Notes: generated by a model from the letters alone, not told the origin. Positions 46,354-59,310 are shown, counted from the first letter of the stretch. The stretch is DNA of 64,000 nucleotides from Flaccisagitta enflata (GCA_965153355.1 OZ231126.1:4402001-4466000), one strand, 5' to 3'. Made by a program: numbers and translations.

Positions 46354-47494
46354 GTTGAACTTTGCAACAATGCACTGTGGGCTGAATTGTGCGCTAGGTG
46401 GCTCATTGGGGATTGACATTGCATCTTTTCCATTACATTGTTCCTTATGAAACATACAGAGTGAAAAACATTTTTCTGCACATTTTCAGATGTTATGAAA
46501 CTATTTATACCCAATATTGACTCATTTCTATTGGATTAAAAGCTTTATGACCTTAGAGTGCAAAAGAAGAAAAATTTGAGAAAATCAAGTGAAAAATACT
46601 GCTAAACTCTCTTACATTTAGTATTTAAGTTGTCTAATAATTTGACCAAATCAATCAAATTATTGTCTTTGTTCTATAAAATTTCTTTATAAGGTACTAA
46701 AAAAAAAATCATTTTTTTGCTCATTTAGCTCATTTTGCTCATTTTTCTTCCAATCAAATATAGATTTTTATTTTTATCCACATTATTACTTGTCCATTTT
46801 AGGCCAAAAAATCGCAAGTTGCACGGCGAAGCATGGCTTGAGCCATAGCATTCTGGATTCAGGACCCCTTGAACTACATTTTGGCATAGGTCGCTCATTG
46901 TGCGTCCTTGTGCGATTTTTTATATTCAAAGGGTAATAAAAGCATGCAAATTAGGTCAAATATGTAGTAATAGTAGGCTAATTCATTAGCGCTAAAGATG
47001 TAAAAAATATTGATTTTTAAAATTTTTCCAGACATGTAAACATTAATGAAGGAATCCAAAATGATATTGAAGACATCATGAGCTTTTTGTAATCTTAACA
47101 GATAATCCAAAAAAATTATTGATTTTTCTTGAAATTCAGCATTCTTTGTAGTTTTGTCCATTCAGGTCGCCTTTTCTCACTCTAAATCGCCATAAGCCTG
47201 TCATATGGACCGGTAATATATGAACAAATGCTACCATGACCAGTTTACTTAGTTTGAGCCCTATAGCAGAGATGAAAATTTTCATCCAAATACCCAAGGA
47301 GCCATCTAGCGCAATCCGTGGCCCTTAGTGCAATGGATGTCAAAAGACCAAAAAATTGTATTGTTATGGGTGGATCACTATTTTTGTCAATATAACAAAT
47401 TAAAACAAATGATTTAAATAGATTAAGATTTTGTGTTTGCCATAAGCGGATTTCCGTTACTGCGGGATTTACGTTACGGCGGGATGTCATTGTA
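46354..47494. mobile_element. Possible pogo-like element, about 1.1 kb, decayed
   Basis: TA then CAGTTGAACTTTGCAACA at the left and ACGGCGGGATGTCATTG then TA at the right resemble weak TIRs of the CAGTTGAACCCCG class. GCTCATTGTGCG-like words recur inside. No transposase frame recognised. Confidence 0.3.
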
Positions 47495-47671
47495 TCTGGT
47501 AATTAGCCTTTAGGGTGACACTCAATTGGAACCATCATCATCGTCATCATATTGCAAATTTGCAAATGCCTTGACTTACAGTGGTTTATAGCGCTGAATT
47601 ATACCTCAATACACTTATATGTGTAAAGACGCATCATACATTATTGTCATCATCATTGCCATTGTCATTGC

Positions 47672-48030
<359 letters not shown>

Positions 48031-48212
48031 ATCAATCATCATTTTCATAATGATAGTAATGATTTATTATTATCTTCATCACCATCATCATCGTCATCGC
48101 TTTCATCATTGTCATGACCATCATGATAAGTTGAACAGTGATCCTCTGATGTTCTATAAATTCCATTGATAGCGATGATGCTATTTCCAGCACAAAAATG
48201 TACCTTGATACG

Positions 48213-48458
<246 letters not shown>

Positions 48459-48626
48459 CTATAACGTTTCAAGAGGCAGCGTCGTTGTCGTTTGTAAAGC
48501 CGCGCTAGAATCATCATCATCATCGCCAATATCATCGTCATGGTCATTGTCATCGCTATCATCATCGGCATCATCGTCATAGGAAATGCCATCCAAGATG
48601 TCATCATTGTCATTGTATAAACACCA
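48459..48626 (-). CDS. Candidate terminal exon, Asp-rich then Thr/Leu tail
   Basis: Minus frame: NDNDDILDGISYDDDADDDS, DDNDHDDDIGDDDDDSSAAL, QTTTTLPLETL, then TAG at 48459-48461. GAT and GAC are mixed, and ILDGISY and SSAALQTTTTLPLETL are not simple repeat, which argues for coding rather than a bare GAT tract. The upstream acceptor is not identifiable. It may belong with the acidic exon at 50295-50483. Confidence 0.3.
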   Translation of the reverse strand, partial: WCLYNDNDDILDGISYDDDADDDSDDNDHDDDIGDDDDDSSAALQTTTTLPLETL

Positions 48627-48639
48627 TCAATCACCGTAA

Positions 48640-49500
48640 ATCACCGTCAATTGCCATCAATTACTATCAATCATCATTGATCACCATTATTCACCATCAA
48701 TCAGCGTCAATCACTGACAATCACCGACAATCACCATCAATCACCATCAATCAACATCAGTAACCCTGAATCAGTATCAGTCACCATAAATCACCATAAA
48801 TCACCATGAATCACCATCAATAACCATAAATCACCATTAGTTGCAGTCCCTCTCGTTTGCTTTTATGGCATCTTTGTCATTCTCATCAATGTCATCATTA
48901 CTGTTAGTGGCATCCATGTCATCAGAGCTCATGTGTTCATTGTCATTCTCATTAATGTCATCATTACTGTTAGTGGCATCAATGTCAAAAAAGCTCCTGT
49001 TCTCATTGTCATTCTCATTAATGTCATTGTTACTGTTAGTGGCATCAATGTCAAAAAAGCTCCTGTTTTCATCGTCATTCTTTTTAATGTCGATATTACT
49101 AATAGTGGCATTTTTGTCATCAACGCTCCCATCTTCATCCTATCATCATTGTCATCTGTTTTTTTTTTCATCAATGGCGTCATTGTTATTAAGTGCTCGA
49201 GGTTTTACTGTCATGGTTATCGGCGGCATCATTACTGTTAGTCACATTATTGTTATCAAACCTCCTGTTTTCATGGTCATTGGTTTTGTTGTTTTTTTTT
49301 TCATATCACCATGGTTATCGATGTCCTTTTCATCAATGGCGTCATTGTCATCAATCCTCGTGGTTTCATTGTCATTGATGTCATTATTGCGGTTGGTTGC
49401 ACCTATGTGCATTGTTATCAATGTGCATGGTTTCATAGATGGGATTGATACTGTTGATGGCGTCATTGTCAATTCTTGTGGTTCCATGGTTTTATGGTTT
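48640..49500 (+). repeat. TCACCATCAA repeats and a 66-72 bp degenerate array
   Basis: 48640-48840 is a 10-bp AATCACCATC pattern. 48870-49180 has three to four units with TGTCATCATTACTGTTAGTG and GGCATCAATGTCAAAAAAGC. 49180-49500 is a more diverged continuation. No gene supported. Confidence 0.75.
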
Positions 49501-49506
49501 CATAGA

Positions 49507-50290
49507 TGTCATTGATGCTTTTGGTGGCATCCTTGTCATCAGTGTTTGTGGTTCCATGTTTTTATGGTTTCATAGATGTCATTAATGCTTTTGGTGGCAT
49601 CATTGTCATCAGTGTCTGTGGTTCCATGGTTTTATGGTTTCATAGATGTCATTGATGCTTTTGGTGGCATCATTGTCATCAGTGTTTGTGGTTCCATGGT
49701 TTTATGGTTTCATAGATGTCATTGATCCTTTGGTGGCATCCTTGTCATCAGTGTTTGTGGTTCCATGGTTTTATGGTTTCATAGATGTCATTGATGCTTT
49801 TGGTGGCATCCTTGTCATCAGAGTTTGTGGTTCCATGATTTTATGGTTTCATAGATGTCATTGATGCTTTTGGTGGCAACCTTGTCATCAGTGTTTGTGG
49901 TTCCATGGTTTTATGGTTTCATAGATGTCATTGATGCTTTTGGTGGCATCTTTGTCATCAGTGTTTGTGGTTCCATGGTTTTATGGTTTCATAGATGTCA
50001 TTGATGCTTTTGGTGGCATCTTTGTCATCAGTGTTTGTGGTTCCATGGTTTTATGGTTTCATAGATGTCATCGATGCTTTTGGTGGCATCATTGTCATCA
50101 GTGTTTGTGGTTCCATGGTTTTATGGTTTCATAGATGTCATTGATGTTTTTGGTGGCATCATTGTCATCAGTGTTTGTGGTTCCATGGTTTTATGGTTTC
50201 ATAGATGTCATTGATACTGTTTTTGGCATCTTTGTCATCATTGATCATTGTTCGTGGTTCCCTGGTTAAATGATTCCATAGATGTCATTG
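49507..50290 (+). repeat. 70-bp minisatellite, about 11 units
   Basis: Units start TTGATGCTTTTGGTGGCATC and run through GTCATCAGTGTTTGTGG, TTCCATGGTTTTATGGTTTC and ATAGATGTCA. Units at 49861, 49931, 50001 and so on are exactly 70 bp apart with 1-3 differences. Each holds TGGTTTCATAG|ATG, acceptor-like on the plus strand. Not a gene. Confidence 0.93.
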
Positions 50291-50294
50291 ATAC

Positions 50295-50483
50295 TGTCTT
50301 TGGCATCATTATCATCCATGCTCGTGACCGAGAATTGTCAACATCATCTTTCGCGGCGTCGCCGTCGTCGGCGCCATCTTTGTTTGCATCGTCATCGTCA
50401 CCGTCGTCATCATCGTTCTCATCATCATCGTCGTCGTCACCGACGTCATCGTCGTCATCGTCGTCATCGTTGTCACCATGGAT
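50295..50483 (-). CDS. Candidate internal exon, Asp-rich acidic segment
   Basis: Minus strand: acceptor CTCTGAAAACAG, then 63 codons in phase 0 to a donor-like AAGACA|GTATCA. The protein starts IHGDNDDD, has about 30 Asp in the first 45 residues (VGDDDDDDENDDDDGDDDD), then ANKDGADDGDAAKDDVDNSR and SRAWMIMMPKT. High GC, many GAC codons and interspersed Gly, Ala, Asn and Lys suggest coding. The following minus-strand intron would consist of the 70-bp array. Function unknown; acidic stretches occur in chromatin and chaperone proteins, but this is only composition. Confidence 0.38.
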
Positions 50484-50544
50484 CTGTTTTCAGAGACGAA
50501 TATCGACTCGTGTTGCGTCTCGCCATCACAAAATGGAAGGGAGA

Positions 50545-50549
<5 letters not shown>

Positions 50550-50619
<70 letters not shown>

Positions 50620-50835
50620 ACCTGAAATTGAACCGGAAATGCTTTGAGATAGAGAGAGAGAGAGAGAGAGAAAGAAAGGAAAAGAACGCCAACTTTGAAA
50701 TTGCTTTCAACTCATTTGCATCTTCTCTGTTTTGCCTTTGTCTTAAATATCGTCTCTCTCCTTCTTATGTCCCTGTCTGTCTGTCTGTCTGTCTATCTGT
50801 CTGTCTGTCTGCCTCTCTGTCTGTCTCTGTGTTTT
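50550..50835. repeat. (GA)n and (TGTC)n microsatellites
   Basis: GA at 50550-50617 and 50650-50672, TGTC at 50768-50830. Confidence 0.93.
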
Positions 50836-50839
50836 CCAT

Positions 50840-51808
50840 TCTCATCTAAATCACTGACTGTAGGTCTTTGAGTTGTGGTCCGTCCGTTTTATCTTGTTTT
50901 TGATTTGCTTTGGTTTTTTTTTTGTTTCTTTTTGCTGATGAACCAGGTTATTCAAAGCTCCTTCTTTCCTTCATTTCGAATGTTGGATCATTCACAGTTT
51001 ACTTGAAATCATGATAAAAAAAAAAAATTCTTTTGGCCTTCATGTCCTACACAGGATGGATTGAAAGCATTCGTAAATTGTAATGAATGTGAATGATAAA
51101 GTCTGAAAAGCCAACATGAAAAAAGAACCCTAACAAGTTCAACCTAACAAATCCTAGACAACAACATACTGAATGGTCAACTCCATTTCAGTTATGGATT
51201 GAAAATGGTAGGAAAAATTGACTGCGGAAGGATGTAAAAACATTAAAAAAAATCATCAAAAATAAAAAGATTAACGTTTGTTATTTTTTTCACACTTCGC
51301 CTTTGAAAGGTAAAAAAACTGTGCTGGGAAGGCATGCAAATGAGTACAAACAAAAACGAGGAAAAAAACCATCAACAGCAAATAACAGCAACAACAACAA
51401 CACCAACAAAAACAACACCAACAACATCAACACACCCGTATAACAAAGATGATATAAAACTCTAATGATATATATAACAAAATCTACTGCCATTCAACAC
51501 CAACACCAACGCCTACCAACAACATCAACACAAACGCCTACCAACAACATCAACCTCATCTACATCATTTCAACATTGTCATCTTCATCAATACAACAGC
51601 ATCATTGTTGAGCATCATTTATGGAAGTGACACAACTTTGTCTCATTGTGTAAATGAAACATCTAATTGAGTGGAAAATGTTCAGAAAATTATTATTTTT
51701 TCTGTGATTATCCCTCAAAAACTCTACTCATGTGCCACCGTAAAGAATAAAGTCACAGAACAACTTATTCAAAATCAGACTCGCAAATGAGAATCAACAC
51801 AACAAAAA
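50840..51808. other. No gene; degenerate CAACAACACCAACG stretch
   Basis: AT-rich DNA, with CAAC-rich degenerate repeats at 51385-51560 (ACCAACAACATCAACAC). Confidence 0.6.
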
Positions 51809-51923
<115 letters not shown>

Positions 51924-52130
51924 ACAACAACTCTCTAATCCTTTATTTGAAAACAAGGATTACTGGAAGGCCTCACGACAAAAAAAAAAAAAAAGAAGAT
52001 AAAGATGAAACAAATGGATACAAATCCTTCATCGCTCTAAAACTGTCCCCGACCTTCTAACGCCTCCTTCTCCTCTTCCTCCCCCTCCTCCTCTTCCTCC
52101 TCTTCCTCCTCCTCCTCCTCCCTTCCATAT

Positions 52131-53836
52131 TAGGACAGGGGTTCTGACACAAATTTTGGCAGATCCTTCTTGTTAATGGCACTTTGGCTCAAAATCAATG
52201 TAGTATTAATGTTCTGCCTTCAAAAGTCGCATTGGGTATCAGGAAATTGTGACCGCCACCCCCCCACCCCCCCTCAGAAGGTGGTGACCTCTAAAGATTA
52301 AACAATTTGCCTTCTTTTGTTAATAAATAAATGGATCATTCAAGCCTGGTGATCGTCTCATTTGAAAGGTATTATCGTGGAGAACATGAAAGATTACTGA
52401 TATGGAAGAGGGGTCCCAAGGGGACCCTTAAGGGGCCCCTAAAGTGATTGAAAGGGCCCCCAAAGCATCCAATACATGAAAATGTTTCCAATGATTTAGT
52501 TAAAAAAACTTGAGTAATAATTGTCATTTAAAATGTCTTTTACCATAGAATATGAAAAATTACTGATATGGAAGAGGGGGCTCCAAAGGGGCCCCTAAAG
52601 AACCCCAAAGAGGTTAAAGGGGCCCTTGAAGGATCTATAACCATTAAAATGTAGATTGGACTCTTTGATAAATCTGATTGTGGTGTTTTTGGAAGGTATC
52701 TTTGTGGAGAACATGAAATTTTATTGACATGGATGATGGGGTCCTTAGGTGGCTGCTTAGGGCCCCCAAAGGGATTGAAGAGGACCCCAAAGGATCTAAA
52801 AGTCTTGAAAATTTAAAATGAATTGTTCAAAAAATCTGGTAGTGGTCTCATTTGGAAGGTATTTACATAAAAACATAAAACGTTACTGATATGTAAAATT
52901 TGGTTTCCAGGGGACCCCTAAGGAGCCGCTAAGGAGTAAAAGAGGGCCCCGATGAATCCAAAATCATGAAAATCTAGAATTGTGATAGTTTTCTCTAAAA
53001 GACAGACCGAAAAACACAAACAGACAGGTATAGGTTTGTTTATTTCGGTCTGCCTTTTAGAGAAAACTAAGACAATTCAAGGTTTTCATGATTTTGGATT
53101 CATTGGGGCCCCTTTCCTCCTTAGCGACTTTCATCCCCAAACCAGGCCTCCATATCAGTATTATGTTTTTATGTAAATACACTAAACAGACATCATTTTG
53201 AACAATTCATTTTAAAGACTCAGATCAGGGTCCTCTTCAATCGAGAGAAGCTAAGCACCTAGTGACATCATCCATGTCAAAAACATTTCATGTTATCCAA
53301 AGATACCTTCCAAAACACCACAATCAGATTATCAATTTTCATAGTTATAGATCCTTCAAGGGCCCAACCCCTTTCAGGGAGATCTGGTACTAATTTTCTT
53401 CCATATCAGTAATTTCGGAATTCTATAGGTAGCGTTTAAATGACACGATACACCTAGTTTTTTGGCAAATCATTGCATTTTCATGTATTGAATGCTTTGG
53501 GGGCTCCTTCAATCACTTTAGGGGCCCCTTAAGGGCCCCCTTGGAACCCCTCTTTCATATCAGTAATCTTTCATGTTCTCCACGTAAATACCTTTCAAAT
53601 GAGACCATCACCAGGCTTTTTGAATGATCCATCTAGAATTTATTAGCAAAAGAAGGCAAATTGCTTAATCTTTAGAGGTCACCACCTTCTGAGGGGGGGT
53701 TGGGGGGGTGGCGGTCACAATTTCCTGATACCCAATGCGACTTTTGAAGGCAGAACATTAATACTACATTGATTTTGAGCCAAAGTGCCGTTAACACGAA
53801 GGATCTGCCAAAATCTGTGTCAGAACCCCTGTCCTA
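52131..53836. mobile_element. 1.7-kb palindromic hAT-like element
   Basis: Two arms of about 830 bp in inverted orientation, meeting at a hairpin near 52990-53070 (TAGTTTTCTCTAAAAGACAG and its near-perfect inverse around a 25-nt loop). The outer ends TAGGACAGGGGTTCTGACAC and inverse are flanked by a perfect 8-bp duplication TTCCATAT (52123-52130, 53837-53844). Each arm has about four internal units of roughly 160 bp sharing GAACATGAAA, TTACTGATATGGAAGAGGGG and GGGGCCCCTAA-like blocks. 8-bp duplication and a CAGGGGT-like end suggest hAT. No transposase. Confidence 0.85.
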
Positions 53837-53839
53837 TTC

Positions 53840-54045
53840 CATATTTGGCCGCTGGTATCTCAAATGCACAAAGGAGTCAAGTCAACTCAGTTTGCGCATT
53901 TGTTGTGTTCAAGCGCAATCTCGTGTTCTTGTTCATGTTCTAGTTCATGTTCTAGTTCATGTTCTTGTTTCAAATTCAAGTTTGTGTTCAGAATCAAGTT
54001 CAAGCTGAGAACGAAGCTCAAGTGTTGGTCACGGTCACAACAGCA
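53840..54045 (+). repeat. GTTCATGTTCTA 12-bp repeats
   Basis: 53920-53975 repeats TTGTTCATGTTCTAGTTCAT. The rest is unremarkable. Confidence 0.6.
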
Positions 54046-54048
54046 ACT

Positions 54049-54123
<75 letters not shown>

Positions 54124-54130
54124 GCAACAA

Positions 54131-54190
<60 letters not shown>

Positions 54191-54192
54191 CG
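54046..54192. repeat. (CAA)n microsatellite
   Basis: About 145 bp of AAC/CAA with one CAGCAACAAAAA interruption. Confidence 0.95.
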
Positions 54193-54337
54193 TAAAAAAA
54201 AACAAACATGAAATCGTCAACATCACCGAGAAAATCGACAAAAAAAGCAACAGAAACAACAAAAGCCTTTTTTTCATCGATTTTGCCATTTATAGCATCC
54301 AAATCGGGAATAAAATCATTTCCATCGGTATCACCAT

Positions 54338-54556
54338 AAAGACGATGATGTTGAAGGCGACGTCGATGAAAATGATGATGATGATTATGATGATGACGCA
54401 AATAATGACATCATCAGCGAAGCTATTATTATCACGCCTTGACATGATGATACGACATTGAGGATGATGATGACTACAACGACTACAACGACGACAACGA
54501 CGACGACGACGATGTTGATCAAGTTGATCCCAACAACAACGACGATAATGCATCAT
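54338..54556 (+). other. Acidic, possibly coding GAT/GAC-rich segment with frame break
   Basis: Frame one reads DDDVEGDVDENDDDDYDDDA then NNDIISEAIIITP and stops at about 54440. A second frame from about 54453 reads EDDDDYNDYNDDNDDDDDVD then QVDPNNNDDNASYEPKG. Both have mixed codons and look like acidic protein, but no splice border joins them, so this may be a decayed exon or a compound repeat. Confidence 0.25.
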
Positions 54557-54764
54557 ATGAGCCAAAGGGCATTTTTTTATTCTTCTTCTTCTTCTTCCTC
54601 CCGTGTAAGCATTTTTTTCATGTTCCTCGCGACATTTTTGTTTGTAATGACCTCATCTTCTTCTGATGCGCATAGCACAAATAATAACAACAACGGTTCT
54701 GGGCAAGATTCTTCCTCGTCGGCGATGAGCCTCTCCTCAAACACTCATCAGGGCTTACAAAAAG
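54557..54764 (+). CDS. Candidate first exon: hydrophobic signal/anchor, then Ser/Asn-rich
   Basis: ATG at 54557 (an in-frame ATG at 54548 is an alternative): MSQRAFFYSSSSSSSRVSIF, FMFLATFLFVMTSSSSDAHS, TNNNNNGSGQDSSSSAMSLS, SNTHQGLQK, phase-1 end at AAAAAG|GTTCGA. Residues 18-31 form a strongly hydrophobic segment preceded by Arg, like a signal peptide or type II anchor; the rest is low-complexity and extracellular-like. The donor is not consensus. The phase fits the exon at 56387. Confidence 0.42.
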
Positions 54765-54829
54765 GTTCGAGAGAGCTTTTATAAATCGGTCCCGGGAATT
54801 GGTTTTCATTAGTTGTGGCCTTGATTGAA

Positions 54830-56383
54830 GACTGAATTGATTGGTTGACTTTGTTGACATGGTTGACTTGGTTGACTTGGTTGACTTCTTCGCCTTGGAT
54901 GGTTGGTGAAATTGGGTTTACCAGAAAGAGTTGTCCTGACTGATTGGATAGTGGTTTTTTTTTATGGGTTGGTGGAGAAGGTTGACAGTGATTGGTTTGA
55001 TTGACTGGCTTTATTGGTTGATTGGTTGAAGAGATTGCCTTAGGGGAAAATGATTGGCCCAATTGGTTGGTAGAAGATGTTACCATTGTTGAAAATGGTT
55101 AGCTTGATTGACTGACTTGATTGATTGGTTGATTGGTTGAAAAGGTTGCTTTTGTTGATATTGGTTGATTTGATTGACATACTGTTGAAATGATTGTTTT
55201 CCTGGGAAGTTAACTGGTTGATTTGTTTTCCTGAGCAGTGTACTGATTGATTTGATTGTTTACCTTGGAAGTATACTGGTTGATTTGATTACCCCTATTT
55301 CCTGAGAAGTATACTGTTTGATTTGATTGTTTACCTTAAACGTATACACTGGTTGATTTGATTATTTCCTGAGAAGTATACTGGTTGATTTGATTGTTTA
55401 CCTTGGAAGTATACTGGTTGATTTGATTGTTTTCCTGAGAAGTATACTGGTTGATTTGATTGTTTACCTTGGAAGTATACTGGTTGATTTGATTGTTTAC
55501 CTTGGAAGTATACTGGTTGATTTGATTGTTTTCCTGAAAAGTATACTGGTTGATTTGTTTTCCTGAGTAGTGTACTGATTGATTTGATTGTTCACCTTGG
55601 AAGTATACTGGTTGATTTGATTGTTTACCTTGGAAGTATACTGGTTGATTTGATTACCCCTATTTCCTGAGAAGTATACTGTTTGATTTGATTGTTTACC
55701 TTGTACGTATACACTGGTTGATTTGATTATTTCCTGAAAAGTATACTGGTTGATTTGATTGTTTACCTTGGAAATATGCTGGTTGATTTGATTGTTCTCC
55801 TGAGAAGTATACTGGTTGATTTGATTGTTTACCTTGGAAGTATACTGGTTGATTTGATTGTTTTCCTGAAAAGTATACTGGTTGATTTGTTTTCCTGAGT
55901 AGTGTACTGATTGATTTGATTGTTTACCTTGGAAGTATACTGGTTGATTTGATTGTTTACCTTGGAAGTATACTGGTTGATTTGATTACCCCTATTTCCT
56001 GAGAAGTATACTGTTTGATTTGATTGTTTACCTTGTACGTATACTGGTTGATTTGATTATTTCCTGAAAAGTTTACTGGTTGATTTGATTGTTTACCTTG
56101 GAAGTATGCTGGTTGATTTGATTGTTCTCCTGAGAAGTATACTGGTTGATTTGATTGTTTACCTTGGAAGTTTGCTGGTTGATTTGATTATTTCCTGAGA
56201 AGTATACTGGTTGATTTGATTGTTTACCTTGGAAGTATGATGGTTGATTTGATTATTTCCTGAGAAGTATACTGGTTGATTTGATTGTTTACCGTGGAAG
56301 TATACTGGTTGATTTGATTGTTTTCCTGAGAAGTATACTGGTTGATTTGATTGTTTACCTTGGAAGTATACTGGTTTTTGATT
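54830..56383 (+). repeat. 33-bp minisatellite in the intron, with higher-order units
   Basis: From 55130 on, 40 or so units of GAAGTATACTGGTTGATTTG plus ATTGTTTACCTTG (33 bp), alternating with TTTTCCTGA variants. A higher-order block marked by GATTACCCCTATTTCCTGAG recurs at about 55285, 55650 and 55985. 54830-55130 is a degenerate TTGATTGGTTGA precursor. On the minus strand each unit has CCAAG|GTAAAC. The array fills nearly all of the proposed 1.6 kb intron. Confidence 0.92.
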
Positions 56384-56386
56384 CAG

Positions 56387-56446
56387 GCGAGAATGAAGAA
56401 GGACAAAGCCCTCTTTGCGGAGCCATTGACTGCAAAACAATAGAAG
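56387..56446 (+). CDS. Candidate 60-nt internal exon, Cys-containing
   Basis: Acceptor TTTTTGATTCAG, then ENEEGQSPLCGAIDCKTIE with phase 1 at both ends and a donor GAAG|GTAATC. The sequence is non-repetitive, GC-richer than its flanks and sits exactly at the end of the 33-bp array. Joined to 54557-54764 it gives LQKGENEEG. Two Cys six residues apart would suit an extracellular domain, but no family is recognised. Further exons downstream were not found. Confidence 0.45.
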
Positions 56447-56559
56447 GTAATCATTTCAACATTTTTGCCGCGGAAATCTGACGGCTGACCTTAGAGAGGT
56501 AGCAATTGGTACTGATTTCTGTTAAACTTGAATGCATCATTTTGGAAGTTCAAAGTGCT

Positions 56560-57115
56560 ACAATTTGCGTCATAGACTTTTGACAGTAGAAAATTGCTAC
56601 TTGCGTTTCAGACATTTGAATTTAGACTTTTGCAAGGTCAAATTCATGTTATTTGCGATTAAGACATTTGAATTTAGACTTTTGAAGGTCAAGTTTATGT
56701 TATTTGCGTTTAAGACATTTAAATTTAGACTTTTGCATGGTCTAATTCATGTTATTTGCGATTAAGACATTTGAATTTAGACTTTTGCAAGGTCAAGTTT
56801 ATGTTATTTGCATTTAATACATTTGAATTTAGACTTTTGCAAGGTCAAATTCATGTTATTTGCATTTAAGACATTTGAATTTAGACTTTTGCAAGGTCAA
56901 CTTCATGTTATTTGCGATTAAGACATTTAAATTTAGACTTTTGCATGGTCAAATTCATGTTATTTGCGTTTGAGACATTTGAATTTAGACTTTTGCGAGG
57001 TCAAATTCATGTTATTTGCGTTTAAGACATTTGAATTTAGACTTTTGCAAGGTCAAGTTCATGTTTTTTGCGTTTGAGACATTTAAATCTAGACTTTTGC
57101 AAGGTCAAGTTCATG
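56560..57115 (+). repeat. 52-bp minisatellite with CAAG|GTCAAG in each unit
   Basis: About 10 units of AAGACATTTGAATTTAGACT, TTTGCAAGGTCAAATTCATG and TTATTTGCGTTT. A weaker donor-like AAG|GTCAAG recurs once per unit. Confidence 0.9.
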
Positions 57116-57200
57116 TAAAAAACATCCAATTCTCGCAACCTCAGAGCCTCTCCTATATTTCATTTGTGCAACTGTGTATCAGCTCATAATGAAAGGTATA

Positions 57201-57790
57201 CTATCTAGAGCATAAGTATATCGCCAAAATAAGAATTAGTTATGTTATCAATATAGAATTCATCAAAAAATATTTATATTATGCCAAACTAATAGTGTTG
57301 CTCCCATAGACCTCAACCACTACCTGATTGTGGGTTTTTTGTACATTTTTAGACAAATTTTAAGTATGAATACATGATAGCTCTCCCCATCTTGGAAGCA
57401 ATTTTAGACTATTTCATAGTCAATATGGCGGGTTCCCTTGTGCTGTCATCTCTAACCAATATGTGTCGTTAAGCCAAGAAAATGAAATCGAGTCTTCAAC
57501 ATTGTCCTGAGGTCCAGATATAAGATTAAGAATACTCACATCTATCAGACAAATGACTTTATTTTTACAAGCAGAGATTGACAGAAAACTACATGAAATA
57601 TTTTGACCATATTTAAAAAGAGGTATCACTTTTGTTCTGCTTACCATTTCTAAACAACTTGAGCTAGAAAAATGAGATTGGTGGCATTTGGTCAGAAATT
57701 TGATGTAGTTTCAGAATCTCACTGATTTTTATATGATTTTTTCATTTTTGATGGAGTTATGGCTTGGCGATATTTTTATGCTCTAGATAG
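57201..57790. mobile_element. TA-flanked TIR element, CTATCTAGAGC family, copy 1
   Basis: Ends CTATCTAGAGCATAAGTATA and inverse (ATGCTCTAGATAG), TA at 57199-57200 and 57791-57792. Subterminal ATCGCCAA also inverted. 590 bp, no ORF. Confidence 0.83.
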
Positions 57791-57883
57791 TACATGCAAC
57801 ATGTATTTCGAGTGAAAAGGAATTCGACTCTTTCTGCATTTCCATTCAACCACTAGAAAATATAAAAGATGGATGCTAACATA

Positions 57884-58468
57884 CTATATAGAGCATAAGT
57901 ATGTAGATAAGCGTTTATAATAATAACTTTGCTTAGAATAACAAATCTATATGAAAATCAATGAGATTCTAAAACTACTTCAAATTTCCGAGCTAATGCC
58001 GCAAACCGCATTTGTCTAGCTTAAGCTCTTTAGAAATGACAAGCAAAACAAAATTGATACCCCCAATAAAAAATAGCAAAAATATTGTATCAAGATTTCT
58101 GCTTTTAGTGTTAAAGTCATTCTTTAAACAGAGTTGAGGTTTTTTCATCTACTTTTATATCCCTGCTGTAAAACCAAACACTTGTCATATTTGCCTGCCT
58201 GATTCCAGCCCTATTCAATCATTTTTGTTGAAAACAAGGCTAAGGGGAGCACATAAATTGATTGACATAAATTATCTTAAACAATCTTCAAGGAAGGGAG
58301 AGTCATAATGCACTTATATGAAAATGTTTAAAAACCCATATTCAAAGATTAACTGTCATTTAAACAAGTAAAACGACATCTATAACATATTTGAAAGGTT
58401 TTTTTAAAAATAATTTTTGAATAAACTAGCCATTTTGTATACTGTCTACATACTTTTGGTCTAGATAG
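57884..58468. mobile_element. TIR element, CTATCTAGAGC family, copy 2
   Basis: Ends CTATATAGAGCATAAGTATG and inverse (CATACTTTTGGTCTAGATAG). The left flank is TA, the right flank TG (probable mutation). It lies 92 bp after copy 1 and has a similar length of 585 bp; the two interiors have diverged. Confidence 0.75.
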
Positions 58469-58593
58469 TGCAATGAAATAAAAAAATCCGCCAATCTATG
58501 ACTTCTTTAGGAAAAATGCAAAAACCGCGAATTTAAGGAATAATCAGTGTCCTGACTGTCCTCATAAAAACAACACCCACAGTCATTGAAATA

Positions 58594-59012
<419 letters not shown>

Positions 59013-59089
59013 CACTTTGTTTCAATTGTTTGGGTAGATTTCCTTGGTTTCAGAGATTTTTTTGGTGTCATTTTGACATTCCATTCCGT

Positions 59090-59174
<85 letters not shown>
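59090..59174. repeat. (CT)n microsatellite
   Basis: 85 bp CT. Confidence 0.95.
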
Positions 59175-59178
<4 letters not shown>

Positions 59179-59310
59179 TCACTTTGACGCGAATTTTTTG
59201 TCTCTTTTTGAGGGGGGACGGCTTCTAAAAAAAGAGGATCACTTTACCAGGGAAAGTTGCATTAAGAAATCCTACTAGTTATATGAAATTCCATCAGAAC
59301 TGATATGTCA

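Noticed and set aside
46354-47494. Autonomous transposase gene
   Set aside because: Frames in this AT-rich stretch are short and show no DDE or helix-turn-helix pattern.
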